A DNA stretch of 34,643 nt from an uncultured Hungatella sp. Its GTDB lineage: Bacteria; Bacillota; Clostridia; Lachnospirales; Lachnospiraceae. The DNA is taken from contig CAMTAF010000033.1 in NCBI GenBank assembly GCA_947066955.1, positions 1-34,643 on the forward strand, written 5' to 3'. This document shows, one piece after another, positions 1-7,250 of this stretch. The first letter of the stretch is position 1. The number at the start of each line of letters is the position of its first letter. Made by a program: the position numbers and the translations under genes. Under the pieces are notes generated by a model that was not told the DNA's origin, ran no database searches, and saw only the letters and a list, made by a program, of their open reading frames with translations.

Positions 1-210
1 CTTTAAATCCTGGCGGGTCAGAAATCCAAAAAGACTCATGGCATCCTCTCTCACCTGCAGGTATGTATAGATCTGTACCTCTTTTCCGATCCCCGGAAGC
101 CCTTCCACCACGGACAGGGGCACCCGGATATTGTACCCCACGGCCCCCGCTTCCACCACGATCATGTCCTCATCAATCTCTGCCAATGCCCCTCTGATAT
201 AAGATATCAC
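1..210 (-). CDS. ruvA: Holliday junction branch migration protein RuvA, N-terminal part
   Basis: Translation of the reverse strand from a GTG start at 210 gives 70 residues beginning MISYIRGALAEIDEDM, followed by the VGYNIRVP motif and ending near FGFLTRQDLK at the window edge. This is the OB-fold domain I of RuvA, which tetramerises on Holliday junctions and loads the RuvB motor during recombination repair. The GTG start is chosen because it gives the invariant MI-YI-G opening and has a GAGGG ribosome site about 7 nt upstream. The gene continues off the left edge; ruvB would be expected beyond it. The frame is open throughout. Confidence 0.95.
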   Translation of the reverse strand, partial: MISYIRGALAEIDEDMIVVEAGAVGYNIRVPLSVVEGLPGIGKEVQIYTYLQVREDAMSLFGFLTRQDLK

Positions 211-245
211 AGCAGTTCCCTCTTTCTTTTCAATCTGTCTATACC

Positions 246-274
246 ATCATAACATACACCTAATTTCTTTGCAA
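246..274 (-). promoter_or_regulatory. Sigma-A promoter of ruvA
   Basis: Reading the minus strand, TTGCAA (269-274) is followed after exactly 17 bp by TATGAT (246-251), about 35 bp before the ruvA GTG. It is divergent from the yprB-like promoter 30 bp away. No LexA box was recognised between them. Confidence 0.7.
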
Positions 275-303
275 GACGAACCGAACAGGCATTCTATATC
301 TCC

Positions 304-333
304 TTGACGTCTTCCCATGATTCCATTTATAAT
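304..333 (+). promoter_or_regulatory. Sigma-A promoter of the YprB-like exonuclease
   Basis: TTGACG (304-309), an 18-bp spacer and a perfect TATAAT (328-333) lie just ahead of the GGAGG ribosome site at 343-347. Because the -35 box occupies the in-frame TTG at 304, that TTG cannot be the gene start, which supports the ATG at 355. Confidence 0.8.
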
Positions 334-354
334 AAGCTCATTGGAGGAATGCTC

Positions 355-1416
355 ATGATAACAGAAAAACACGATTTCGCCTTTTTGGACACCTACCCTT
401 TAAAGCGGCTGGGACCTGTAGAAAAGCTGCTTTTTTTCGATATTGAGACCACCGGCTTTTCCGGTGATTACTCCCGGCTGTACTTAATCGGCTGCGTCTT
501 CTTCCAGGATGGTTCCTGGCGCCTCGCCCAGTGGTTTGCCGACACCCCTGAGTCTGAGGGGCAGATCCTTAAGACTTTTATCCGGTTTACAAAAAATTTT
601 TCCGTGCTTGTTCACTTTAACGGGGACCGGTTTGACATCCCCTTTTTGCAGAAGCGCTGCCAGGCCTGGGATCTTTCCTGGGATCTCTCGTCCCTCTCCA
701 GCGTGGACATCTACAAGAGAATCCAGCCTTACCGAAAGATCCTGGGGTTAGACAGCTTAAAGCAGAAATCTGTGGAAGCCTTTCTCGGGATCTCCCGCCG
801 GGACCAGTATTCAGGCGGAGAACTGATCCAGGTCTACAAGGACTATCTGACCACCCGCGACGGCTCCCTCTATAACCTGCTTATGCTCCACAACCGGGAG
901 GATTTAGAGGGGATGCCTCTCATCCTCCCCATCCTGATCTATCCGGATTTTCTGGAGGGGGATTTCTCCCTGGACAGCCAGAGGCTCCTGCCCCGGTTCC
1001 TTGAGCTTGCCCTCAAAAGCCCTTTATGTGTTCCCGCGGACATTGGCTGGCACACCTCCAGGGCCTCCTTTGAAATCCGGGGCCCTGTGCTCCATGCCTC
1101 CATCCCTGTCCTGGAGGGAACGCTGAAGCATTTTTATCCTGACTACAAAGACTATTATTACCTGATCTATGAGGACATGGCTGTACATAAAAGCGTGGGA
1201 GAGTATGTGGAGAGATCCGCCCGCAAAAGGGCCACCGCCAAAACCTGTTATGCCAGGCAGACCTCCCTTTTTATCCCCCAGCCCCCAGGCCTGTGGAGTC
1301 CTTTTTTTCAGAAAGAATATGAGGACCCAGCCCAGTATGTCCAATACTGCCCCCAGCTCTTTGAAGATTCCAGGAAACTGGAGACCTATGTGTCCTGGCT
1401 CCTGAAAGACCGGTGA
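355..1416 (+). CDS. YprB-like RNase H-fold exonuclease family protein
   Basis: 353 residues. The N-terminal half carries a DnaQ/RNase H-fold nuclease domain: a FFDIETTGF motif with the acidic pair Asp29 and Glu31, a HFNGDRFDIPFL segment, and a HNREDLEGM motif typical of DEDD exonucleases. This matches the predicted-exonuclease family that includes Bacillus YprB (PF13482-like). The substrate is not established. The C-terminal 150 residues show no motif I can name. The ATG at 355 was chosen over the upstream TTG at 304 because GGAGG sits 7 nt before it and the promoter overlaps the TTG. It is divergent from ruvA and convergent with the SH3/NlpC gene. Confident of the fold, not of the cellular role. 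Confidence 0.85.
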   Translation: MITEKHDFAFLDTYPLKRLGPVEKLLFFDIETTGFSGDYSRLYLIGCVFFQDGSWRLAQWFADTPESEGQILKTFIRFTKNFSVLVHFNGDRFDIPFLQKRCQAWDLSWDLSSLSSVDIYKRIQPYRKILGLDSLKQKSVEAFLGISRRDQYSGGELIQVYKDYLTTRDGSLYNLLMLHNREDLEGMPLILPILIYPDFLEGDFSLDSQRLLPRFLELALKSPLCVPADIGWHTSRASFEIRGPVLHASIPVLEGTLKHFYPDYKDYYYLIYEDMAVHKSVGEYVERSARKRATAKTCYARQTSLFIPQPPGLWSPFFQKEYEDPAQYVQYCPQLFEDSRKLETYVSWLLKDR

Positions 1417-1460
1417 CGTCCGTCCGGCCCGCCCTGGCTGTTCTGGCCGTTCCAGCCCTC

Positions 1461-1590
1461 CTGGCCTCCTCTGCCGCTCTGGCCGTTTCAGCCTCCCTGG
1501 CCATTCTGGCCTCCTCTGCCGCTCTGGCCATTTCAGTCTCCCTGTCCCTTCTGGCCTCCCCTGCGGCTCTGACCGCTCTGGCCCATCCGC
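1461..1590. repeat. 45-bp minisatellite between convergent genes
   Basis: Two full 45-bp units (1461-1505 and 1506-1550), each starting CTGGCCTCCTCTGCCGCTCT, are followed by a degenerate partial third unit from 1551. Related CTGGCCGTTCCAG-type pieces extend upstream to about 1430. The unit length is a multiple of three. On the minus strand one frame reads as Gly/Gln/Asn-rich GGQ-GQ-NGQSGR repeats broken by two TGA codons exactly where a sister copy has TGG, so it could be the relic of a Gly-rich repeat protein. No intact gene with a convincing ribosome site covers it. Confidence 0.75.
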
Positions 1591-1600
1591 CTCAGGGAAA

Positions 1601-1648
1601 CGCCCCATGACAGCCGGGTCCTTTCAAGTACCCTTCCGCCATGGGGCG
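1601..1648. terminator. Inverted repeat between convergent genes, possible terminator
   Basis: CGCCCCATG (1601-1609) pairs perfectly with CATGGGGCG (1640-1648) across a 30-nt loop, just past the stop of the NlpC/P60 gene. There is no long T tract on either side (only TTTCCC on the minus strand), so intrinsic termination is possible but weakly supported. Confidence 0.35.
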
Positions 1649-1655
1649 TCTCTTA

Positions 1656-3323
1656 TCAGTCGATCACATTTCTTATCCTGGCCGGACTCCGGTAATTCCA
1701 GGTGGAGATCCGGATCCCGCTCCGCCTGCTGGCCGCGTGGACAATCTGGCCGTTGCCGATGTACATGGCCACATGGTTGATAGTTCCGCTGCTGTTGGCG
1801 TAGAAAATCAGGTCTCCGGGCCTCATCTCGCTGGAGTTGATGGCCCGCCCTACCTTTGCCTGTTCCCTGGAGGTCCTGGGAAGGCTGATGCCGAAATTGC
1901 GCATCACGGACTGGACAAACCCGGAACAGTCAGCGCCTCTGGTCAGGCTGGTTCCGCCCCACACATAGGGGTTTCCTACATACTGGAGGGCAAAGTTTAC
2001 AATCTGGTTCCGCCTGGAAGCCTGCTGGTTGGCCTGCTCCTCAAGGGGTGAGAACTTGATAGCCTCCGTTAAGGCGTACCGCACATCCACATATTTCTCT
2101 TCTGTGGAGATATAGGCCCCGTCGCTGAGCCCATCCTCATCTCCCGCGTCTAACTCAATCTGGATCCAGCCGTCCGTCTCGCTACCAGGTACCACCAAGT
2201 ACCGTTCCTCCTTAGAGATCTGAGTCCAAATGTTATCGTCTTTAATAACAGGTGAGGTGCGAACATTCAGCTTGTCTATCTTGACGATAGCCATGAGGGA
2301 GGCCGACTCCATAGCCAAAGCCCGGGCCTCATCCCCCGTGGCGGTAAACTGGCTGTCCGTGGTCACATAGCCGGTTATATTGCCGGAGTGGATCTTGTAC
2401 CACCCGTCCTCAGTTCCTAAGATCTCTGCCGCCGCCTTGCTGGGAAGCTTTCCGATCACATTGGCATTGCCCTCGTCTTTTGGACTGCTGCGGATATTAA
2501 GATAGCTAGTCACCTTGGAGATCAGGAGATTGCTGTACTGGTTAATGGCCATAGCCTTCACGTCCATCTTCCTGGCCTCGTTGAGGGCGTACCGAACCTC
2601 CACGTAGTCAGAGGAAATATAGCCGCTTGTGGTCTGAACCCAGCCTTCCTGCTGATCCACCACCTCGTAGCGCTCATCCAAAAGGGCCTGGGCCACGATG
2701 TTCTCTGGGTTTATCTCCGGGGTCTGTCGAATGCGAACTGTTTCTTCTGATGTGATTCCCGTCACCACGGCCCTGAGCTTCACCTGCTCTAAAGCCAGAG
2801 CCCGGGCCTCATCCCCCGTGATCACATACTGGCTGGAGATATACCCCTCCACCTGGCCGGAGCGGATGTGATACCAGTCCCCCTCCTGACCCAAGATGTC
2901 GCACACGCTGTTCTCCAGCATCTTCCCGATAATATCCCCTCTGGGGTCCGGGCTTTTGCGGACACGGAGATACCCGGACACCTGCACTATGCCAAGGTTC
3001 TCGTAGGAGTCCACCACCGCCTGACGGTCAGCGGCCTCCTTCTCCTGCCGCTCCTGCTCAAGCCGTGCCTCCTCTGACTGGCGCAGGGCCTCCTCATCCA
3101 CCGTGGTCTCCTCCGCGGTGGACTCCTCCACCGACTGCACCGCCTCCTGACCAGGCCCGTCACTGCCGGAAGTCCTCCCCTTTATCAGGCTTCCGATGAG
3201 AAGCAGAAACCCGATGACCAGGGCCACTATGGCCGCTATGAGAAGATAGCGGATATAATCCTTGTTATTCCGCTTCCTCCTGGCCCTGTCCAATATCTTT
3301 GTGTAATCCTCTTTATCAAACAT
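1656..3323 (-). CDS. Membrane-anchored SH3-domain NlpC/P60 peptidoglycan hydrolase
   Basis: 555 residues. A Lys/Arg-rich cytoplasmic start is followed by one membrane helix (about 25-47), an acidic Glu/Gln-rich stalk (55-105), four bacterial SH3 repeats (about 111-166, 184-242, 268-321 and 343-410) and a C-terminal NlpC/P60 domain (436-555). The catalytic Cys466 is in ADCSGF, His517 in NHVAMYIG, and His529 is the likely third residue. The family cleaves gamma-D-Glu-diaminopimelate bonds in wall peptides; the SH3 repeats should bind the wall. A sequence of the form TGDEARALA recurs after repeats 1 and 3, which points to duplication of a two-SH3 block. The ATG start has a GGAG site 8 nt upstream. 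The gene is monocistronic, with its own promoter. Confidence 0.92.
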   Translation of the reverse strand: MFDKEDYTKILDRARRKRNNKDYIRYLLIAAIVALVIGFLLLIGSLIKGRTSGSDGPGQEAVQSVEESTAEETTVDEEALRQSEEARLEQERQEKEAADRQAVVDSYENLGIVQVSGYLRVRKSPDPRGDIIGKMLENSVCDILGQEGDWYHIRSGQVEGYISSQYVITGDEARALALEQVKLRAVVTGITSEETVRIRQTPEINPENIVAQALLDERYEVVDQQEGWVQTTSGYISSDYVEVRYALNEARKMDVKAMAINQYSNLLISKVTSYLNIRSSPKDEGNANVIGKLPSKAAAEILGTEDGWYKIHSGNITGYVTTDSQFTATGDEARALAMESASLMAIVKIDKLNVRTSPVIKDDNIWTQISKEERYLVVPGSETDGWIQIELDAGDEDGLSDGAYISTEEKYVDVRYALTEAIKFSPLEEQANQQASRRNQIVNFALQYVGNPYVWGGTSLTRGADCSGFVQSVMRNFGISLPRTSREQAKVGRAINSSEMRPGDLIFYANSSGTINHVAMYIGNGQIVHAASRRSGIRISTWNYRSPARIRNVID

Positions 3324-3366
3324 AGGTACTCTCCTGCCGTATCATAATGGTAAATGAATCTCTCCG

Positions 3367-3408
3367 ATTATATCATAACTTTCCATCGAATACGACAGAT
3401 TGCTGTCG
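3367..3408 (-). promoter_or_regulatory. Extended -10 promoter with dyad for the NlpC/P60 gene
   Basis: On the minus strand, TGATATAAT (extended -10; TATAAT at 3367-3372) lies about 45 bp before the start codon. No consensus -35 exists. Instead a perfect dyad CGACAG-ATTG-CTGTCG (3393-3408) covers the region just upstream of where the -35 would be, a natural place for a regulator of this hydrolase. Confidence 0.55.
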
Positions 3409-3489
3409 AAAAAATATTAAAATTTTATTACATAATAGGAAGTGTGCCGATGCCCACGCAGGCCAGCGTCCTTGCGGGCGGTAACCTGA

Positions 3490-3524
3490 AATGATAAAGG
3501 CCGTCAGAAAATCCTCTGACGGCC
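3490..3524 (-). terminator. Intrinsic terminator of the kinase-like/small-protein operon
   Basis: GGCCGTCAGA (3499-3508) pairs perfectly with TCTGACGGCC (3515-3524) around a 6-nt loop; on the minus strand it is followed by TTTATCATTT. It begins 7 nt past the stop codon of the 54-residue gene. Confidence 0.85.
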
Positions 3525-3530
3525 TGCAAT

Positions 3531-3695
3531 TTACAGTGTTATATCCTCAACAGACACTCCTAAAGATGACAATTTTGCTGTAACTACTTTGATCTGGTAC
3601 TCAAGCTCCAAGTTCTTTTCAGTAGATGCTTTTTTGATACGCTGAAGATTGGTATAAATATCAATGGTTATGCTTATCAACTCTTCTCTTATCAT
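3531..3695 (-). CDS. Small protein of unknown function, 54 aa
   Basis: A 54-residue open frame (starts MIREELISITIDIYTNLQRI, ends GVSVEDITL) with a GGGGTG ribosome site 6 nt before its ATG and an intrinsic terminator directly after its stop. It lies 62 bp downstream of the cytidylate-kinase-like gene on the same strand and is probably its operon partner. Composition suggests a soluble helical protein (residues 1-45 are rich in Leu, Ile, Lys and Glu, with coiled-coil-like spacing). No signal peptide, membrane segment, Cys pair or recognised domain. It is small enough to be missed by length-filtered annotation. I do not recognise a family. Support comes from the ribosome site, spacing and terminator. 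Confidence 0.7.
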   Translation of the reverse strand: MIREELISITIDIYTNLQRIKKASTEKNLELEYQIKVVTAKLSSLGVSVEDITL

Positions 3696-3757
3696 CGTTC
3701 ACCCCTTTTTCAAAATGGCTTGCATCACCCTATCAAAAGCCTGAAAGGTGTAAAGTC

Positions 3758-4396
3758 CTACAGATTTATGTTCCGCAGCTTCATATACTCCTTCACCAGC
3801 CGGACCGCCGGTTCCAGCTCTATGCTGGTGGTGTTGATGGGGAGATCATAATTGTCCATCCCCTCCCACTCCCTGCCTGTATAATATTTGTAATAATCTC
3901 TCCTCTGCTTGCTGATGCGGTTGACCCGGCGCAGGGCTTCTTTGGTGTCCACTCCATCCACCTCCATGACCCGGCGGATACAGGTGGTGCTGTCCGCGTA
4001 CACAAACAGGCGCACCAGATTCTCCGTCCCCGCGGCGCTCAGCACAAAATCCGCGCAGCGCCCCATGATGATACAGGACTGCTCCGCAGCCACCCGGCGG
4101 ATCATCCTGGCCTGGAAGCGGAATAAGTTCTCCGGGGAGGTTAAATCGTCGTCTATGGACGGCTCCTCCAAGCTGGTCCGCAGGCCGCCCACGGCCCGGA
4201 AGAACAGGTTGTTCCCCGCCTTCTCGTCATTGAGGCGGAAATACTGCTCTCCGATGGCGCTCTCCTCTGACGCCATCTTTAAGATCTCCTCATCGTAAAA
4301 CGGAATTCCAAGCTCCTGGGACAGTTTCTTCCCCATGATCCGGCCTCCGCTGCCGTAAAGCCTGTTGATGGTGATATTGTACTTATCCTTTGCCAT
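3758..4396 (-). CDS. Cytidylate kinase-like family protein
   Basis: 212 residues. A P-loop-like RLYGSGGRIMGKKL segment (12-25) is followed by LGIPFYDEEIL, the signature layout of the cytidylate-kinase-like family (PF13189), and later by IIMGRCADFVL and an Arg-rich RRVNRISKQRRDYY segment typical of the lid and base-binding region of nucleoside monophosphate kinases. The true Cmk acts in CMP/dCMP phosphorylation, but this family is a paralogue common in Clostridia whose substrate is not settled. The ATG at 4396 was chosen because AGGAGGG precedes it by 7 nt; an in-frame start 14 codons upstream lacks such a site. It is co-oriented with the 54-aa gene downstream. Confidence 0.85.
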   Translation of the reverse strand: MAKDKYNITINRLYGSGGRIMGKKLSQELGIPFYDEEILKMASEESAIGEQYFRLNDEKAGNNLFFRAVGGLRTSLEEPSIDDDLTSPENLFRFQARMIRRVAAEQSCIIMGRCADFVLSAAGTENLVRLFVYADSTTCIRRVMEVDGVDTKEALRRVNRISKQRRDYYKYYTGREWEGMDNYDLPINTTSIELEPAVRLVKEYMKLRNINL

Positions 4397-4528
4397 GATG
4401 ACCCTCCTTTTTATGGATCGGCACGCGCCGCTTAGCACTTCATTCTACCCATATTTTACCATAGATCCCAGGATTTTTATATAGTTTTCTGAAAATTCCC
4501 TGTTTTCTTTTTCCGCTTTTCCCTCAAT

Positions 4529-4563
4529 CAGGCGTTGATTTCACCGCCTGGCAGCGATATAAT
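4529..4563 (+). promoter_or_regulatory. asnA promoter with dyad around the -35 box
   Basis: TTGATT (4535-4540), 17 bp, then a perfect TATAAT (4558-4563), about 30 bp before the asnA ATG. The inverted repeat CAGGCG (4529-4534) / CGCCTG (4545-4550) brackets the -35 hexamer, a likely operator for nitrogen- or asparagine-linked control. Confidence 0.75.
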
Positions 4564-4593
4564 AAAGTTACCTTGAAACGGGAGGAAACTTAC

Positions 4594-5601
4594 ATGAACC
4601 TGATCTTGCCGGAAGGCTATGACCCCCGCCTGACTGTCCGTCAGACCCAGGAGGCCATCAAGTACATACGGGACACTTTCCAGAAAGAATTTGGAAAAGA
4701 GATGAACTTAGAGAGGATCTCCGCCCCTCTCTTTGTGGAAAAAAGCAGCGGACTCAACGACGACCTAAACGGCGTGGAGCGGCCCGTGGCATTTGACATG
4801 GCGGCCCTGCCCTCAGAGACCATCGAGGTGGTCCACTCCCTGGCCAAGTGGAAGCGCATGGCCCTCCATGAGTACGGCTTCAAGCCGGGGGAAGGCCTCT
4901 ACACCAACATGAACGCCATCCGCCGGGATGAGATTCCCGACAACCTCCACTCCTGCTACGTGGACCAGTGGGACTGGGAGAAGGTGATCACGCGCCAGGA
5001 GAGGACCCTTGACACCTTAAAGGACACGGTGCGGAACATTTTCAAGATTATCAAGCACATGGAGCACGAGGTCTGGTACAAATATCCCCAAGCGGTGAAG
5101 AAACTTCCCGACGACATCTTCTTCATAGACTCCCAGAGTCTGGAGGACATGTACCCGGACAAAACCCCGAAGGAGAGGGAGAACCTCATCACCAGGGAAC
5201 ACGGCTGCGTCTTCCTGATGAAGATCGGCGACAAGCTGAAAAGCGGCCAGCCCCACGACGGCAGGGCACCGGACTATGACGACTGGCAGCTAAACGGGGA
5301 TATCCTGTTCTGGTTTGAGACCTTGGGCTGCGCACTGGAGATCTCCAGCATGGGCATCCGGGTGGATGAGACATCCTTAGGGGAGCAGCTTGAGAAAGCC
5401 GGCTGCCAGGAGAGGAGGAGCCTCCCCTACCACCAGATGCTCTTAAACGGCCAGCTTCCCTGCACCATCGGCGGCGGCATCGGCCAGTCCAGGCTGTGCA
5501 TGCTTCTCCTGGACCGGGCCCACATCGGTGAAGTTCAGGCCAGCATCTGGCCTCAGGAGATGCGAAAGGCCTGCCGGGAGCACGGGATTTTCCTGCTGTA
5601 G
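4594..5601 (+). CDS. asnA: Aspartate-ammonia ligase (asparagine synthetase A)
   Basis: 335 residues, close to the 330 of E. coli AsnA. The enzyme makes asparagine from aspartate, ammonia and ATP through an aspartyl-adenylate, using a class II aminoacyl-tRNA-synthetase-like fold. Visible hallmarks are the N-terminal [18 protein letters not shown], the [14 protein letters not shown] segment (52-65), the [12 protein letters not shown] loop (220-231) and the class II motif 3 [14 protein letters not shown] (293-306) with Arg300. The ATG at 4594 has GGGAGGA 7 nt upstream; an in-frame TTG 7 codons earlier precedes the ribosome site and is rejected. Own promoter and strong terminator: a single-gene unit. 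Confidence 0.97.
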   Translation: MNLILPEGYDPRLTVRQTQEAIKYIRDTFQKEFGKEMNLERISAPLFVEKSSGLNDDLNGVERPVAFDMAALPSETIEVVHSLAKWKRMALHEYGFKPGEGLYTNMNAIRRDEIPDNLHSCYVDQWDWEKVITRQERTLDTLKDTVRNIFKIIKHMEHEVWYKYPQAVKKLPDDIFFIDSQSLEDMYPDKTPKERENLITREHGCVFLMKIGDKLKSGQPHDGRAPDYDDWQLNGDILFWFETLGCALEISSMGIRVDETSLGEQLEKAGCQERRSLPYHQMLLNGQLPCTIGGGIGQSRLCMLLLDRAHIGEVQASIWPQEMRKACREHGIFLL

Positions 5602-5629
5602 GCTTTTTGCGGGACTTGGACGCAAAAAG

Positions 5630-5667
5630 AAAAAGCCCTCCGGTTTCAGCGAGCCGGAGGGCTTTTT
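5630..5667. terminator. Bidirectional intrinsic terminator (asnA / citrate permease)
   Basis: AAAAAGCCCTCCGG (5630-5643) pairs with CCGGAGGGCTTTTT (5654-5667) around a 10-nt loop, with TTTTTCTTT on the plus strand and TTTTTCTTTTTG on the minus strand. It sits between the convergent asnA and citrate-permease genes and should stop both. Confidence 0.92.
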
Positions 5668-5712
5668 CTTTGGTACATCTATATTCTTTAGGCAGAAATT
5701 GGCTTATATTAT

Positions 5713-7065
5713 TTACAGCGGTATGATCCCCAGAACCGCGCCCACGATCATGCAGATAAAACTGAAGCCCCACACCCACAAAAACGAGTTCTTGATATGG
5801 TCCTTGATATCCACATCCGCAAGTCCCACGCCCAGAAGGGTTGCCGGCACCATGGGGCTGATAAAAGTAGCGCAGTTGCGGCATACCACCATGGCGATGG
5901 CGATGGGGCCGGCGGCGATTCCGAAGCCCTCGCCAATACCGATCATAACCGGAAGCATTCCGTAGAAATAGCTGTCCGTGTCAAATGCCAGAGCCAGAGG
6001 CACGCTTAAGATTCCGATCACAATAGGCAGATGACGTCCCAAAACTGCCGGAAGGAAGCTGCTGATCAGGCTGGACATGCAGGTGATGACGCTGGTTACT
6101 CCCTCCACTTCCTTTACCAGCACGCCCATGAGAACCGCGGCTCCCATCAGAGTGCTGCACATCATCAGGGCCGGGCCGGCGTGACTGTTGATGATCTTTT
6201 TCTGCATCTTGGCTCCCGGGTAATTTACCAGGATGGCCACCGCCACTCCAATCATAAACGGCACATAGCTTGGAAAGATATCTTTGATCAGCAGGGCAAT
6301 AACGCTCAGGGTCAAAAGGATATTGAACAGAAACAGTTTGGGGCGGGCCAGATCACTGGTCTCTGCTGACGCGCTTTCGCTGAGCACCACTTCTCCCTCA
6401 AGCTCCGCCAGTCTTCCCTTCAGTCCGGCGCCTCTCTTTTTCTCCATCATTCCAAAGATCACGGCTACCCCGACGCTCATGATGATTCCCACAACCTGGA
6501 TAGGCAGGATGGTCTGCCACAGAGAGCTGGCCTCAATGCCCAGAACCGTGGCCGCCCTCATGGTAGGCCCTGCCCATGGCATCAGGTTCAGCACGCCCAT
6601 AGCCAGAACGCTGATGGTGAGCAGCGTGGTGGGGCGCATATGCATCTTCTTGTAAACAGGAAGCATGGCAGGCACCACGATACAGAAGGTGGAGGCCCCG
6701 CCGCCATCCAGATGGCCGATGAGGGCGATGACGCAGGTCATAACGCACACGCCCACCACGTTGTCTTTCACAAGCTTCATCAGTTTCCCTATGATCACGT
6801 CAAACATACCCGCGTCTGTCATTATTCCAAAATAGAGGACGCTGAATACAAACAATGCCGCTGTGGGGCCTGTGCTTCCGAATCCCCCCTTAATCAGGGA
6901 GCCTATGTTGTCCCAGGTGTAATATCCTCCCACCACCAGCACCGCTGCCAGGATCATAGGAAATGCGATAAACGCGATGCTGGGCAGTGTCTTGCTTTTA
7001 AAAAGTGTTACCACAATGCCCACGATACAGGCAAACCCAAGGATGCCTACTAACATTTCTGACAT
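5713..7065 (-). CDS. CitMHS-family citrate transporter
   Basis: 450 residues, almost entirely hydrophobic, with about 11-12 membrane segments. The block FGIMTDAGMFD, the GHLDGGGASTF loop and LNLMPWAGPTMRAA match the CitMHS family (metal-citrate:proton symporters such as Bacillus CitM) in motif and position. A hydrophilic charged loop (about 210-245) separates the halves. ATG at 7065 is chosen: GGAGG lies 9 nt upstream, whereas the longer frame adds 20 hydrophilic residues with no ribosome site. It is the last gene of the citDEF unit, 185 bp after citF, and should import the substrate of citrate lyase. Which metal-citrate complex, or a related tricarboxylate, cannot be told from sequence. Confidence 0.88.
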   Translation of the reverse strand: MSEMLVGILGFACIVGIVVTLFKSKTLPSIAFIAFPMILAAVLVVGGYYTWDNIGSLIKGGFGSTGPTAALFVFSVLYFGIMTDAGMFDVIIGKLMKLVKDNVVGVCVMTCVIALIGHLDGGGASTFCIVVPAMLPVYKKMHMRPTTLLTISVLAMGVLNLMPWAGPTMRAATVLGIEASSLWQTILPIQVVGIIMSVGVAVIFGMMEKKRGAGLKGRLAELEGEVVLSESASAETSDLARPKLFLFNILLTLSVIALLIKDIFPSYVPFMIGVAVAILVNYPGAKMQKKIINSHAGPALMMCSTLMGAAVLMGVLVKEVEGVTSVITCMSSLISSFLPAVLGRHLPIVIGILSVPLALAFDTDSYFYGMLPVMIGIGEGFGIAAGPIAIAMVVCRNCATFISPMVPATLLGVGLADVDIKDHIKNSFLWVWGFSFICMIVGAVLGIIPL

Positions 7066-7105
7066 ACTAATATACCTCCATTGTATTATATCACCGCCCG
7101 TCAGG

Positions 7106-7198
7106 GCGCTGACCTGCGTGCACATCAGCGCACTTCATCTCATATGGGGGAGAGACTTCTCCTGATCTGCCGGACAGTTCCCTATTCTGTCCGGCAGA
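7106..7198 (-). other. Stem-loops between citF and the citrate permease gene
   Basis: The 185-bp gap holds a perfect 12-bp stem (7166-7177 with 7187-7198, 9-nt loop) and a 7-bp inverted repeat GCGCTGA/TCAGCGC (7106-7112, 7125-7131). Neither is followed by a T tract on the minus strand, so a full terminator is unlikely; RNA processing or stabilisation that sets different levels of lyase and permease is more plausible. Confidence 0.55.
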
Positions 7199-7250
7199 CC
7201 CTCTGTCACTCACTGCCCCTGTATAATTTCTGATATCCTGCTGCCCGAAG

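Noticed and set aside
1024-1608. 194-codon minus-strand frame across the minisatellite and the exonuclease gene
   Set aside because: Its length comes from the repeat composition and from antisense overlap with a well-supported gene; the Arg/Pro-rich translation is typical of a shadow frame.
5189-5884. 231-codon minus-strand frame across asnA and the permease end
   Set aside because: It crosses the bidirectional terminator and overlaps two confident genes; the composition (Arg, Pro, Ser, Gly) is that of a shadow.
7085-7090. TATAAT (minus strand) just upstream of the citrate permease start
   Set aside because: The transcript would begin at or inside the GGAGG ribosome site, and no -35 exists at 16-18 bp, so a functional promoter is unlikely.
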